IMG/VR virus record: IMGVR_UViG_3300025407_000056
Span: 1-40,198 of that record
DNA length: 40,198 nt
From: a virus
Direction: 5' to 3' (one strand)
In this document: positions 1 through 8,050 of the stretch, piece after piece
Numbering within the stretch: position 1 is the first letter of the stretch
How the letters are laid out: each line of letters begins with the position of its first letter
Made by a program: the position numbers and the translations under genes
The notes under the pieces: model-generated
What the model was told of the DNA's origin: nothing
Databases searched by the model: none
What the model saw: only the letters and a program-made list of their open reading frames with translations

Positions 1-2053
1 AAGCTTGTCCTGTAGGTGTTGAAACATATTTATAATCTTCTTTTTGAACTCTATAAAAAATTCCTTCTGGGCCAGTGACCCCGCCTTCGCCCACTCCATT
101 TACGTTTGCAAGATTTGCTGATGTTGCAGCAACTGCTGCTGTTTTTGTAGCTATATCGCCAGTGCCTAATGACATTGCACTTGACATTTCGGACAATGAA
201 ACTGTAAGTCTTTCAATTGCTTGGTTTAATAAATCTACTGCATCAACGTCATTAACTATTTGATTTGAAAACAACTCTGCTGCTTTTTGAGATGCAATTA
301 TCTCTGGTGTAAGTAATTCTTTAAGGCTCATACCGCCATTTGCAAGCTTTGTTACTAAACCAACACCTTTAAGTATATAGCCAGCAAAGTTAGATAAAAG
401 ACCAGTTAACATGATAAGAGGTCCAGCTAACGCTGCACCTATTACAAGAAAACCAAAGAAGCCTTTGAGTGGTGAAGGTAAACTACTAAACGCTTTACCG
501 ATTTTATTTGCAACACCCAAAATTATTGATCCCATTTCAACAAACTTTTGTCCAATGGGGTAAAGTGTTGCTTTAAACCCTTCTAATGCTCTTGTCCATT
601 GTGCAGATACAGAAGATGTTGCTTGCTTCATTTCTTGATTTGCCAAGTCTGCTAACTGACTTGATGTAGCTCCTGCAACTTTTAATGCATTAACTGTTTG
701 GCTCCCCGCCTTGCCAAAGTTGTCAATAAGAGCAGAAATACGAGCAAATTGAAACTTACCAAATAACTTTTCAATAAGTTGTTCTCTTACAAGTGGAGAT
801 AAACTCTGAAGAGAAGCTTGTAATGCTTGAATCATTTGTACTGGTCCGCCAGCACTCTTTATTGAGTTTAAGTTAATACCAAAAGACTCAAACTCTTTTA
901 CAGCTGCAGATGTTGGGGCAATTATAGATGCCATTGCAGACTTTAATGCGTTGGCAGATTGAGCTGCTGGAATTCCAGCTTCACGCATTGCAAGAAGCAT
1001 GACTGCAGTATCTTTATATGTTCCGCCTAATTGTTCCATAATAGGACCAACTTTTGGAATAGCGGTTGTCATATCTGTAAGCGACATTGTTGTTTGCTTT
1101 TGAACGTCAGACAAAAAGTTAACTGCATTTGCCAAATCATTAGTACTTACTTTATAAACATTTTGCAAAGCAACAATTGCATCCGTTGCTTGCTGAGAAT
1201 CAACTCCTCCAAGTTTTGACAAACGTTCTGTTTGAGTTGTTATATTAAGAAGTTCTTGACCTTGTTTACCCATAGCTGCAAAATTTGCTGCAGTTTTAAC
1301 TGTTTCTGTTTGGGCTATACCCATGGTTTGTGCAATTTGAGTCCCAAGCTGGAGAACTTGTCCAGATATTTGATTAAGTTGTGCTTGTGATGGAGGAGTA
1401 AGACCTTCTCCATAAAGTCTTTGAAGTCTTGTAAGTTCTACGTTTGTTTGTTGGAATGATTTAACTGCTGCTGCACCAAACATAACCATAGGCATTGTAA
1501 GACCAACTGTTAATTGGCGACCCGCCCACTGTGTATTCTTACCAAAGTTGATAAGGGCTGTTGATCCACCATCAATAGCTTTCTGCATCAACATTGCCTT
1601 CATTGTAACAAGGTCTTCTGCTTGAGCTACTTCATTAAATGCTGTTGGGGTATATACATCTAGAAAACCCTGTTTATTTTGTATTACAACAGAGTTATTT
1701 AATTTTACTTGGGATTCTGCAAGAGCATTCATTGATGCTGTTGCTTGTCCTGCTTTTCCTGTAATTATATTGAAATAATCAGAAAGTTTTAATTTACCCG
1801 CAACAAGTGCTGTGCCAAACTTTTCAGTTTCAGAAGCCATCTTAACAGTTTGCATTGTAAACTGTCCAGTAGACAGCATTGTATTTTTAAATGCTGTCTG
1901 AGCTGCTTGTAAATCTTTTGTTAATTGCGGACCTAAACCTACGCCCGCCACACCTTTATTAAGTGCATCAACTTGTACTTGAAGGGATTTTATTTGAGCA
2001 TTAACCGCAGAGAAGTCGCCAAGTGCAACTATATTTAATTCTATCTTTGCCAA
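1..2053 (-). CDS. Tail tape measure protein (partial, C-terminus beyond left edge)
   Basis: Sets tail length and acts in DNA ejection; it is assembled inside the tail tube with the chaperones encoded just upstream. The frame is open from a TTG start at 2053 (first residues MAKIELNIVALG) to base 1, so about 684 residues are visible. The start is chosen because a strong GGGGGTGAG ribosome binding site precedes it and no better ATG exists. The N-terminal part is rich in Gln/Ala helices. The stretch around 1000-1500 resembles the TP901-type tape measure core (motifs such as NFAAMGKQ and MREAGIPAAQSA). A hydrophobic segment near 370-480 (GFLVIGAALAGPLIMLTGLL) is probably membrane-active. It follows the frameshifted chaperone gene by 19 bases, the standard order in siphoviruses. 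Confidence 0.93.
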   Translation of the reverse strand, partial: MAKIELNIVALGDFSAVNAQIKSLQVQVDALNKGVAGVGLGPQLTKDLQAAQTAFKNTMLSTGQFTMQTVKMASETEKFGTALVAGKLKLSDYFNIITGKAGQATASMNALAESQVKLNNSVVIQNKQGFLDVYTPTAFNEVAQAEDLVTMKAMLMQKAIDGGSTALINFGKNTQWAGRQLTVGLTMPMVMFGAAAVKSFQQTNVELTRLQRLYGEGLTPPSQAQLNQISGQVLQLGTQIAQTMGIAQTETVKTAANFAAMGKQGQELLNITTQTERLSKLGGVDSQQATDAIVALQNVYKVSTNDLANAVNFLSDVQKQTTMSLTDMTTAIPKVGPIMEQLGGTYKDTAVMLLAMREAGIPAAQSANALKSAMASIIAPTSAAVKEFESFGINLNSIKSAGGPVQMIQALQASLQSLSPLVREQLIEKLFGKFQFARISALIDNFGKAGSQTVNALKVAGATSSQLADLANQEMKQATSSVSAQWTRALEGFKATLYPIGQKFVEMGSIILGVANKIGKAFSSLPSPLKGFFGFLVIGAALAGPLIMLTGLLSNFAGYILKGVGLVTKLANGGMSLKELLTPEIIASQKAAELFSNQIVNDVDAVDLLNQAIERLTVSLSEMSSAMSLGTGDIATKTAAVAATSANLANVNGVGEGGVTGPEGIFYRVQKEDYKYVSTPTGQA

Positions 2054-2072
2054 GTTATGCTCTCACCCCCTG

Positions 2073-2686
2073 TTATTCCATTGACATAAAGCCTAAGCCT
2101 TCGCCAACTCCAAAGCCTTCTTTGGATGCAATATTTGCATTCCGAAGAGCTGCAACATCTTCTGGCTCTTTATTACCTTCTTCAAGGTCTACACCATTGA
2201 TTGCTGCAAAGAACTTCATTTGTCTTTCTTCTTTTTCCCTTATTGCTTTTACCAAAGCATTAAGTTCATTGATAGAAAGATTTTCCTCTAGTTCATCAAA
2301 ATTTTTCCAATGACCTAAAGAAAAAATCTCAGACTCTAAGGAGCTTAGATCTAGTTCGTCCCAACTAGAGCCGCTCCCAGAAGGTTTGGGTCTGTGAGCT
2401 TCAAACCTCCAGCAACTTCAAGAATCTTCATCATAGTAGGAGTGTCAATAACTTCCTCAAACTTGTCTTTATCAGCAAGATCTTTTCTTCCTAGACCATC
2501 TACACATATAAGTGCTGCTTCTACAAACTGGTCCATAGCATCTAGCTCTGTTTTATTTTCATCAATTCCCATGGAGTTTACAACTTCCATGAACTTTCTT
2601 AACTGTTTAATAGGCAGTGGTTTTAGAGTAATGGTTGAACCATCACTTATTTCAATATCTACTGTATCATATACTGTTGTTGCCAA
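2073..2686 (-). CDS. Tail assembly chaperone, -1 frameshift fusion (GT-like, about 204 aa)
   Basis: Predicted long form of the tail chaperone, made when ribosomes slip -1 at CCCAAAC (2384-2390 on the minus strand). The first 101 residues are read in the frame of the short form, then 103 residues in the -1 frame to TAA at 2073. The downstream frame is open from the slip site, is acidic and helical (DELEENLSINEL, REKEERQMKFF) and has no ribosome binding site of its own, so it only makes sense as an extension. Position directly before the tape measure gene fits the lambda G/GT arrangement, in which the extension binds the tape measure and recruits tube protein. Seen: slip site, phasing and open frame. 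Inferred: that slippage occurs. Confidence 0.85.
2351..2686 (-). CDS. Tail assembly chaperone, short form (G-like)
   Basis: 111-residue product of the unshifted frame, starting MATTVYDTVDIE and ending with TAG at 2351, 33 bases after the slip site. N-terminal beta-strands (IEISDGSTITLKPLP) followed by helices match the usual shape of siphoviral tail chaperones. It is expected to coat the tape measure during tail assembly and be absent from the virion. A GGAG-type ribosome binding site lies just upstream (AAAGGAGC). A terminator-like hairpin separates it from the tube protein gene, so it may be made at a different level from that abundant protein. The most frequent alternative annotation would be a hypothetical tail protein. 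Confidence 0.85.
   Translation of the reverse strand: MATTVYDTVDIEISDGSTITLKPLPIKQLRKFMEVVNSMGIDENKTELDAMDQFVEAALICVDGLGRKDLADKDKFEEVIDTPTMMKILEVAGGLKLTDPNLLGAALVGTN
2384..2390 (-). promoter_or_regulatory. -1 programmed frameshift slippery heptamer CCCAAAC
   Basis: Zero-frame codons are GAC CCA AAC, so the heptamer is C CCA AAC, a correctly phased X XXY YYZ site that re-pairs as CCC AAA after a -1 slip. It lies ten codons before the zero-frame stop, and the -1 frame is then open for 103 codons. This is the position and direction expected for tail chaperone frameshifting. Confidence 0.85.
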
Positions 2687-2747
2687 TTTATAGCTCCTTT
2701 GTTGTTAGTTAAATTATACCAATATAATTAGTATAAACAAACTCAGA

Positions 2748-2769
2748 ACCCCCGCCTTTCGGCAGGGGT
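2748..2769 (-). terminator. Hairpin terminator between tube and chaperone genes
   Basis: On the minus strand ACCCCTGCC and GGCGGGGGT form a 9-bp stem (one T-G pair) closed by a GAAA tetraloop, 34 bases after the tube protein stop. The following bases are only moderately T-rich, so it may attenuate rather than fully stop transcription. One GGCGGG copy forms part of the 3' arm. Confidence 0.7.
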
Positions 2770-2803
2770 CTGAAATCTATATTAAGTTGTAATTTAGTAT
2801 TGT

Positions 2804-3613
2804 TTAGAATGTGCCGTAGACACGATCAATAACAACACCATATTCTGCACCAGCGTATGCTGGATCAGAATCAGGCAAGCAACGGAAGTTCACTGGGAAC
2901 ACTGTTGCTGCATCACGCTTCAAAGCATGCATTGTTGTATCAATTGAAACAACACGACGTGCAACGTAGACACGCTCTTTCTGACGAGCAACTGTAGTAA
3001 CAGAACCTGTTCCTACTGAAACGACTGGTGTAGCACCGCCGTTAGATGCTGGATCATTGAAAGCCTTTGATGTACCAATTTGTGCTGGAGCTTGTCCAAC
3101 TGCAATAAGCACACGCTCTACTGGAGCATCTCCCAAAGCACCTGCTGCAATGTTTAATGTTGCTGCTGGAGTATCTGGAGTGCTGTTAACGTTAGAATCA
3201 TTATTAAGAATTGCTGGAACGTTTACAACTGAGCCAGTTGAGTTTGCAACATAGTATGAATCCATTTGACCCCATGAGAACTGAAGGTTCTCAAGAGTTG
3301 CTTCTGTAAGTTCGGTCTTCAACAAAACTTTAAGTGTTTGCTTGAAAATACGAGCTGCGTCCAAAAGCTGATCAACCATTACTTCACCGTATGTTGGTTC
3401 ATAAGAAACTTCAAGACCTGTGTTTGTGTATCCAACTTCACGATATCCGTTATTAGGATTCAAAAGTCCTGAACGTGCTGATGTGTTTGTTGGCAAAAGG
3501 GTTGTAAGATCTGATTGATATGTTGTTGGGCGACCTGTGTTATTTGAGCTGTTACCAACAGACACGAATAGAGATGCTGCACCAACGATTACGTTTTTTG
3601 TACTTGTAGCCAT
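2804..3613 (-). CDS. Major tail (tube) protein
   Basis: 269 residues, likely the repeated subunit of the tail tube. It starts MATSTKNVIVGAA after an AAGGTGGTGA ribosome binding site almost identical to that of the capsid gene. The first 70 residues include a Gly/Asn/Thr-rich stretch; the body alternates beta-strands with one helix (DQLLDAARIFKQTLKV), as in siphoviral tube proteins. Position between the tail-terminator-like gene and the chaperone pair is the canonical place. A strong hairpin follows it. It is the second-best candidate for an abundant structural protein after the capsid protein. The family was not confirmed by a search. Confidence 0.85.
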   Translation of the reverse strand: MATSTKNVIVGAASLFVSVGNSSNNTGRPTTYQSDLTTLLPTNTSARSGLLNPNNGYREVGYTNTGLEVSYEPTYGEVMVDQLLDAARIFKQTLKVLLKTELTEATLENLQFSWGQMDSYYVANSTGSVVNVPAILNNDSNVNSTPDTPAATLNIAAGALGDAPVERVLIAVGQAPAQIGTSKAFNDPASNGGATPVVSVGTGSVTTVARQKERVYVARRVVSIDTTMHALKRDAATVFPVNFRCLPDSDPAYAGAEYGVVIDRVYGTF

Positions 3614-3631
3614 TTTTTATTTCACCACCTT
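3614..3631 (-). promoter_or_regulatory. High-efficiency ribosome binding leader of tube gene
   Basis: The minus strand reads AAGGTGGTGAAATAAAAA directly before ATG. The same leader, one A shorter, precedes the major capsid gene at 8019-8035. No other gene in the window has it, so it marks the two proteins needed in the highest copy number. Confidence 0.7.
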
Positions 3632-3712
3632 ATTTATTTTAAAAATTAAACCAAAAAATATGACGTGCTTCCTCATAGAAAATCATAGCATCAAACGGAT
3701 ATAACTCAAACT

Positions 3713-4243
3713 TTAGATATATCGCCCAGTGTTGGTTGCTGTGCCCTCATCTACTTCACGGGTATAAGTATAGCCTATGGACATGTCACCACTCATATAA
3801 CCGCCCTCATCAATAAAGGGTTGGACGGGATTAGCTGATTCCAGCTTAAAATACAAGAATTTAAATGGGCTGTTGGCAGCGTGGGCCACATCATTTATAT
3901 CAGCAGCAGAAAGCTCATATCTTCTAAATAGATCTGTAAGGAAGTTAATAATAGATATAATCTGTGAATTGCTTCTAGATATAATTTGCATAACCATAGA
4001 TTCTTCAGAAATCCACCATTGAACCCCATAATTTTTTTGAATAATATCATAGGTTATATATGTTTTACCAGGCAAAAGGTTGTTGAATTCTGGTACTTGT
4101 TGTGACGGTACTATAGGTATTAGTGGATCAGAAAAACCATCAGCATAATAATCTTGTGGATCTAAAAGACCAACTCTTTGAAGTTCCGCCCATATAGCAT
4201 TTCTTACATCAAATGCAGCTATTTTTGAATAATCTATTGTCAT
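3713..4243 (-). CDS. Probable tail terminator / tail completion protein
   Basis: 176 residues starting MTIDYSKIAAFDVRN. The start ATG overlaps the TGA of the upstream gene (ATGA), implying translational coupling. The mixed alpha/beta sequence (AELQRVGLLDPQDYY, KTYITYDIIQKNYG, IINFLTDLFRRYEL) and its location, last before the tube protein, suit the protein that caps the growing tail tube and joins it to the connector. Nothing in the sequence is diagnostic, so the assignment is by gene order and size. Alternative: another neck or minor tail protein. Confidence 0.6.
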   Translation of the reverse strand: MTIDYSKIAAFDVRNAIWAELQRVGLLDPQDYYADGFSDPLIPIVPSQQVPEFNNLLPGKTYITYDIIQKNYGVQWWISEESMVMQIISRSNSQIISIINFLTDLFRRYELSAADINDVAHAANSPFKFLYFKLESANPVQPFIDEGGYMSGDMSIGYTYTREVDEGTATNTGRYI

Positions 4244-4965
4244 TTAATTGTAGCCCCTAAATCAACTTTATTTACAAGATTTGTAACTGCATTTCTTACA
4301 GCAGAAAGACTTCCTTTAGCTGTGCTTGAGTTTAATGCATTTGAAACATCATTAGCCAAAGACTCATAAAACCCAGAAGCATCCATAACTGTATTTGCTT
4401 TTGTAGTATACCATTCAAGCATATAACTAGCAAAAGCATTTTTAGTGTTGATCCCGCCTGGATGTAATATATTTACTTGTGTGCCTGGCTTTATAAAAGT
4501 TATTCCATTATTTCCCATAAAAGCTAAAACTCTTTTTGCTGAAAATGAAACAGGTGTTCCTGATTCCATAACTTCTGCCTTATTTCTAAATATGTTTCTT
4601 CTTGAAACAACTTTGCCTGTTTTTCCTGGAGTCAAAAGTTCTGGACTTATAGGTACTGGCATTTTTGATTGTAAAAAATTTGTTGATACTACAAGGTTTC
4701 CATAAAGTATCTGACTTCTTTCAACGACAAAAAGTCTGCCCGCTGGACTTCCTATTTGACCCCACTCATAAACATGGTGCATTTTTTTAGGATTAAGTCT
4801 TGCATAGTTATCAACGTCAATCACAAATCTCTCACCTGTAATTGAAAATATAGCTTTTGATAGCTGAGTTAAAACAGAAGGGTTTTTTAGTTCTTCTAAT
4901 CCGCCCAGCCAATCTGCTAGATCTGAGCCTATTTGAGCTGCATTAACCTCAAGCTTGACTGTCAT
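4240..4965 (-). CDS. Neck / minor tail protein, HK97 gp10-like by position
   Basis: About 241 residues. I prefer ATG at 4965 (MTVKLEVNAAQIG) over an in-frame GTG at 4977, because a purine-rich GAAGTGAAG stretch precedes the ATG and nothing like a ribosome binding site precedes the GTG. The gene overlaps the previous one by 17 bases and the next by 4. The sequence has an amphipathic N-terminal helix (IGSDLADWLGGLEEL) and a long beta-rich middle. HK97 gp10-type proteins in this position link connector to tail. The function is inferred from gene order only. Confidence 0.55.
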   Translation of the reverse strand: MTVKLEVNAAQIGSDLADWLGGLEELKNPSVLTQLSKAIFSITGERFVIDVDNYARLNPKKMHHVYEWGQIGSPAGRLFVVERSQILYGNLVVSTNFLQSKMPVPISPELLTPGKTGKVVSRRNIFRNKAEVMESGTPVSFSAKRVLAFMGNNGITFIKPGTQVNILHPGGINTKNAFASYMLEWYTTKANTVMDASGFYESLANDVSNALNSSTAKGSLSAVRNAVTNLVNKVDLGATIK

Positions 4966-5404
4966 CTTGGACTTCACTTCTTAGAAGAACTGCTTCATAA
5001 TAAGCAATTTTTCCAAATGGGTCTAGGACAGCGTGAGAAGCAGTAACTTCAAAAATAGTGTCTGGCTTATCATATTTATCTACTTCAACAAATATTTGTT
5101 CATTTGTACTTGTTCTAATATTGGTGACACGCCAACGCTTGCTAAGCAATTCAAACCCGTACATTTTAAGCTGCATTTTTTCATCATAAGTTAAATCAGA
5201 ACCCCTGCTAAAAGATTTATTATCACTTCTAGTTGAAGCACCACGCATTTTAACTGGATCAACTTTACACTGAACCGTTCTATCATATAACCATTGACGC
5301 TTTATGGCACCCGTTGAATCTTGAACATTTTCTTGTATGTAGATATCTGCCTTCATATTAAAAACAGAGCCAGTAAAAGATCCATTTGTCTTTGATGTAA
5401 ACAT
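4949..5404 (-). CDS. Head-tail adaptor / head closure protein
   Basis: 151 residues starting MFTSKTNGSFTGSV. Its ATG shares a base with the TAA of the upstream gene (TAATG), so it is probably translated by re-initiation. Beta-rich with a basic patch (TRSDNKSFSRGSDL) and short conserved-looking strands (KADIYIQENVQD, RWRVTNIRTS), as in small connector proteins that seal the capsid vertex. It is one of four consecutive overlapping genes between capsid and tube. Which connector layer it forms cannot be decided from sequence alone. Confidence 0.6.
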   Translation of the reverse strand: MFTSKTNGSFTGSVFNMKADIYIQENVQDSTGAIKRQWLYDRTVQCKVDPVKMRGASTRSDNKSFSRGSDLTYDEKMQLKMYGFELLSKRWRVTNIRTSTNEQIFVEVDKYDKPDTIFEVTASHAVLDPFGKIAYYEAVLLRSEVQDDSQA

Positions 5405-6354
5405 TAGATTATCACGATATTTGCTTTACGGTATTGATCAAGTATATTGTCTACAACAATATTTCCTGTACCGTCAAAAGCTCCGCCGCCCATTTCAAAT
5501 GAAATTTCACTGAGGTTAACTTTAGACAAATATTTATTTCTCCAGTTATAATCGTTTGAAAGAATATCTTGAATTAAAAGCATGGAAGCAAGCTTTATAT
5601 CTTCTGGGACATACTTATAACCCACTTGACCAACAAATCTATATAAGTATCCATCTCTAAAACGACCATACTCATAAATCTCTGGGTCCATCTCGTTGTT
5701 CCAGCCATCTGGCCAAGCTGGGTACCATATTCTAACTTGGTATCCTGTTGGACTTATTTCAGTATTGTATCCAAATGTATCGTAAACTGGATTTTGAGTT
5801 CCATCATAAACCAATATTTGGTTTTCCCAAATTTGATCAATTCTTAACATTCTTTCTGTCAATTGGATTGTATTGCCACCAATTGCATATATCTCTTGAG
5901 CACCATAATAAGTATAAAACTTAATGCCCGTATATCCTTCAATAATAGTTCTTGCAACTTTTTCTGCACTGACAATAGATTTTGGATCCATATAATTTAT
6001 TTGTGATGGGATTGAACCAAAACCTAGAAAGTCTATAGTTTCTGAAACCGTAGAATATGGAGTTTCGATGGAGTAGAAATCAGTTTGAACAGTTGAGACA
6101 CCATTTACTGTATAACTCCATCGAATTTCCAAAGTTCTGTTAATATTTGTTATTGCGGGGGTAAGCAAGAAAGAATAAACACCAGCGGGGTTTTCATCCA
6201 CGGCATTAAGTCCCGAAAATCCTGTTATTGGATTTGCATCATTATCAGCATCATATATTGACAATGTTGGAAGGCTATCCGCTTGGGCTAGAACTCCATT
6301 ATTAAAGACTTCTAGTTGTATCTTTTCCTGACTATTAGTGTTGATTGTTTGCAA
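5404..6354 (-). CDS. Head-tail connector with N-terminal Ig-like domain
   Basis: 316 residues, about twice the length of usual connector proteins. Residues 1-100 look like a beta-sandwich of the BppU/Ig type (KIQLEVFNNGVLAQADSL, AGVYSFLLTPAI). Residues 110-316 resemble a helical connector with an inserted beta domain (SAEKVARTIIEGYTGI, PEDIKLASMLLIQDIL, YRKANIVII at the C-terminus). It follows the small SAP-like gene and is translationally coupled to the next one. The extra domain may be displayed at the neck. Domain calls are by eye; the connector role is supported by position and by the adaptor-like helical part. Confidence 0.6.
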   Translation of the reverse strand: MQTINTNSQEKIQLEVFNNGVLAQADSLPTLSIYDADNDANPITGFSGLNAVDENPAGVYSFLLTPAITNINRTLEIRWSYTVNGVSTVQTDFYSIETPYSTVSETIDFLGFGSIPSQINYMDPKSIVSAEKVARTIIEGYTGIKFYTYYGAQEIYAIGGNTIQLTERMLRIDQIWENQILVYDGTQNPVYDTFGYNTEISPTGYQVRIWYPAWPDGWNNEMDPEIYEYGRFRDGYLYRFVGQVGYKYVPEDIKLASMLLIQDILSNDYNWRNKYLSKVNLSEISFEMGGGAFDGTGNIVVDNILDQYRKANIVII

Positions 6355-6377
6355 TCAGAACACCCCCTATTTTTTAT

Positions 6378-6779
6378 TTATGCGTAGTATTCCTGAGCTT
6401 CTCTCGGGGTAGCAATACGGAACCCGTCCTGAGTATCAAAAATCTTTTGAGCATCTGTTTCTGACATTGCAACAAATGGGTGCTCTTGAGAAAACTCAAA
6501 GCCCATTGTTTGATATGAATGATTATTTCTTTCCATTTTTACAAGGATCTGATTTGCTGCTTTTGACATAATCTTACTTTCTCTCTTTTTCTTCTCGTTC
6601 TCTGGAATCTCAATATCTTGCTTTTCTGCATTATCAAACTTAGCATACATCTGCCAAGTGATGCCCTCTTCTTCAAGAGCTGCAATGATTTCTTGTTTTG
6701 ACTTTAATCCTTGAGTTTCAATAGCAAAAGAATCTGCTACTTTTCTCAACTCACCAATTTTTAATTCTGTAAATGACAT
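6378..6779 (-). CDS. Small SAP/Rho-N-like protein of the head region
   Basis: 133 residues when started at ATG 6779 (MSFTELKIGELRK). An upstream in-frame ATG at 6797 is less likely because the GAGAGGAAG ribosome binding site lies between the two. Residues 4-40 read as a helix-loop-helix of the SAP or Rho N-terminal type (IGELRKVADSF, KSKQEIIAALEEEGI), often nucleic-acid or protein binding. A basic linker (NEKKKRESK) follows, then a compact C-terminal part (QTMGFEFSQEHPFVAMSE). Similar small proteins lie just after the capsid gene in many actinophages, but their role is not established. A terminator-like hairpin separates it from the capsid gene. Confidence 0.65.
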   Translation of the reverse strand: MSFTELKIGELRKVADSFAIETQGLKSKQEIIAALEEEGITWQMYAKFDNAEKQDIEIPENEKKKRESKIMSKAANQILVKMERNNHSYQTMGFEFSQEHPFVAMSETDAQKIFDTQDGFRIATPREAQEYYA

Positions 6780-6823
6780 TTGACTTCCTCTCGTCATTGT
6801 TAATTATATCAGAAAATGGCTAA

Positions 6824-6845
6824 GGGAGCTACCTAAGTAACTCCC
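6824..6845 (-). terminator. Hairpin after the major capsid gene
   Basis: Minus-strand GGGAGTTAC and GTAGCTCCC form a 9-bp stem (one T-G pair) with a TTAG loop, 22 bases after the capsid stop; the sequence then becomes AT-rich (ATTTTCTGATATAATT). Likely lets capsid mRNA exceed that of the downstream neck genes. A GGCGGG copy (6844-6849) overlaps the base of the 5' arm. Confidence 0.65.
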
Positions 6846-6866
6846 CGCCTTGCAACTAATTAAAAA

Positions 6867-8018
6867 TTAGTATGTGTTTCCGTTTTGTCCACCTGTTACA
6901 TTGGCGCCGTTAATAGCGGAACCGAATGAAGGAGAAGACATAGTAGAACCTGCAACCTTAACGTTCTTGACGATAACGTGTGCATCGTAGTTTTCCATTA
7001 CGCAACCAACACGAATGAATAGTGTGTATTCAATTGTGTCTTTCTTTGGCTGGAACAAACGATAGACTGTTACATCACGCTTGATACCGATGATAAAGTT
7101 CTGTGGGAATGTCAAGTGGACATCACCATGGTAACCTGAAGCACCAGAATAGTCTCCTGCTACGGTCTCGTTGATCAACGGAACGTTGATAACTGGGATA
7201 CCGAATGCAAAAGGAGTTACTGTTCCTGGACCACCATCGTTAGCTGCAACATCACCACGGATGATACCTGAAGCGATATCAAATGGGTTTGCTGAGCCAG
7301 CGTTAGCTGTCAAATTGAACAAGTAGTCCTGAACCAAGTTCGATCCTGTGAAGAAGCGAAGTTGATTACGGCGTTGCTTGTACTTACGTGGAAGGGTCTT
7401 AATAGCTTGGTTAAAGACTGTTTTATCAAGTCCGTATCCATTAGCGTCTACAACGTGTGCGTTGTTAAGAGCCAATGTGCGGAAACCTGCGAAAGCTGAC
7501 ATCAAACCTGAACCAGTTCCAGTACCGTTAATAAGGGTATCCTCAATATCGTTACCAGCCTGGGTAGCCATAAGACGTGCAATGTGATCCTCTAGATCTG
7601 GACCCTCAATATTGTCTTCAAGAGACTCTGCTGAAAGTTCCCAGTCAAGACGGAGCTTGCGTGTTGTAAGAGATACTTTGTTGAATGTAGCATTTTGTGC
7701 AGAGAAAGTTGTAGTATTAGCGTTTGTATAGCTATCGCCACTTGCCACGAAGTTACGTGGGTTGTCTTCCTGTGCAACTGTCATGATACGCTGTCCAACT
7801 GCAACACGATCAATCTCGGTTGTGTTTGAACGCATACGGATTGTACGAGCTGCCTTAGCAAGAATTGTAGCATCCCACATGTAATCCAAGAAGCGATTAG
7901 CTTGATCTGGATATAGGAGTCCGTTACCTGAAAGGGTAGCAGAGTCTGAAGATGCATTGACTGCTGAAGAACCGAGGTCCGTAGTATCAATTACTTTTTG
8001 TAGAAGTTCATTACTCAT
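6867..8018 (-). CDS. Major capsid protein (HK97 fold)
   Basis: 383 residues, subunit of the icosahedral shell. The sequence starts MSNELLQKVIDTTDLGS and passes quickly into the HK97-type N-arm and E-loop region. Helical spine-like (SLEDNIEGPDLEDHIARLM) and later strand segments (HGDVHLTFPQNFIIGIKRDV, IEYTLFIRVGCVMENYDAHV) match actinophage capsid proteins. There is no long N-terminal delta domain, which fits the separate scaffold encoded at the end of the protease gene. An AAGGTGGTGA ribosome binding site and a downstream hairpin suggest very high expression. G+C is higher here than in neighbouring genes, as is common for highly expressed capsid genes. Confidence 0.93.
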   Translation of the reverse strand: MSNELLQKVIDTTDLGSSAVNASSDSATLSGNGLLYPDQANRFLDYMWDATILAKAARTIRMRSNTTEIDRVAVGQRIMTVAQEDNPRNFVASGDSYTNANTTTFSAQNATFNKVSLTTRKLRLDWELSAESLEDNIEGPDLEDHIARLMATQAGNDIEDTLINGTGTGSGLMSAFAGFRTLALNNAHVVDANGYGLDKTVFNQAIKTLPRKYKQRRNQLRFFTGSNLVQDYLFNLTANAGSANPFDIASGIIRGDVAANDGGPGTVTPFAFGIPVINVPLINETVAGDYSGASGYHGDVHLTFPQNFIIGIKRDVTVYRLFQPKKDTIEYTLFIRVGCVMENYDAHVIVKNVKVAGSTMSSPSFGSAINGANVTGGQNGNTY

Positions 8019-8035
8019 TTTTATTTCACCACCTT
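8019..8035 (-). promoter_or_regulatory. High-efficiency ribosome binding leader of capsid gene
   Basis: Minus-strand AAGGTGGTGAAATAAAA precedes the capsid ATG. It is identical, apart from one A, to the leader of the tube gene (3614-3631), suggesting a shared translational enhancer. Confidence 0.7.
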
Positions 8036-8050
8036 GTTTTTTCTGTATTT

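Noticed and set aside
1-6. HindIII site exactly at the window start, suggesting a cloning boundary
   Set aside because: A single six-base coincidence; the tape measure frame continues normally and nothing else marks a vector junction.
4966-4977. GTG start four codons upstream for the gene ending at 4240
   Set aside because: No ribosome binding site in front of it; the ATG at 4965 is preceded by a purine-rich stretch. The choice remains tentative.
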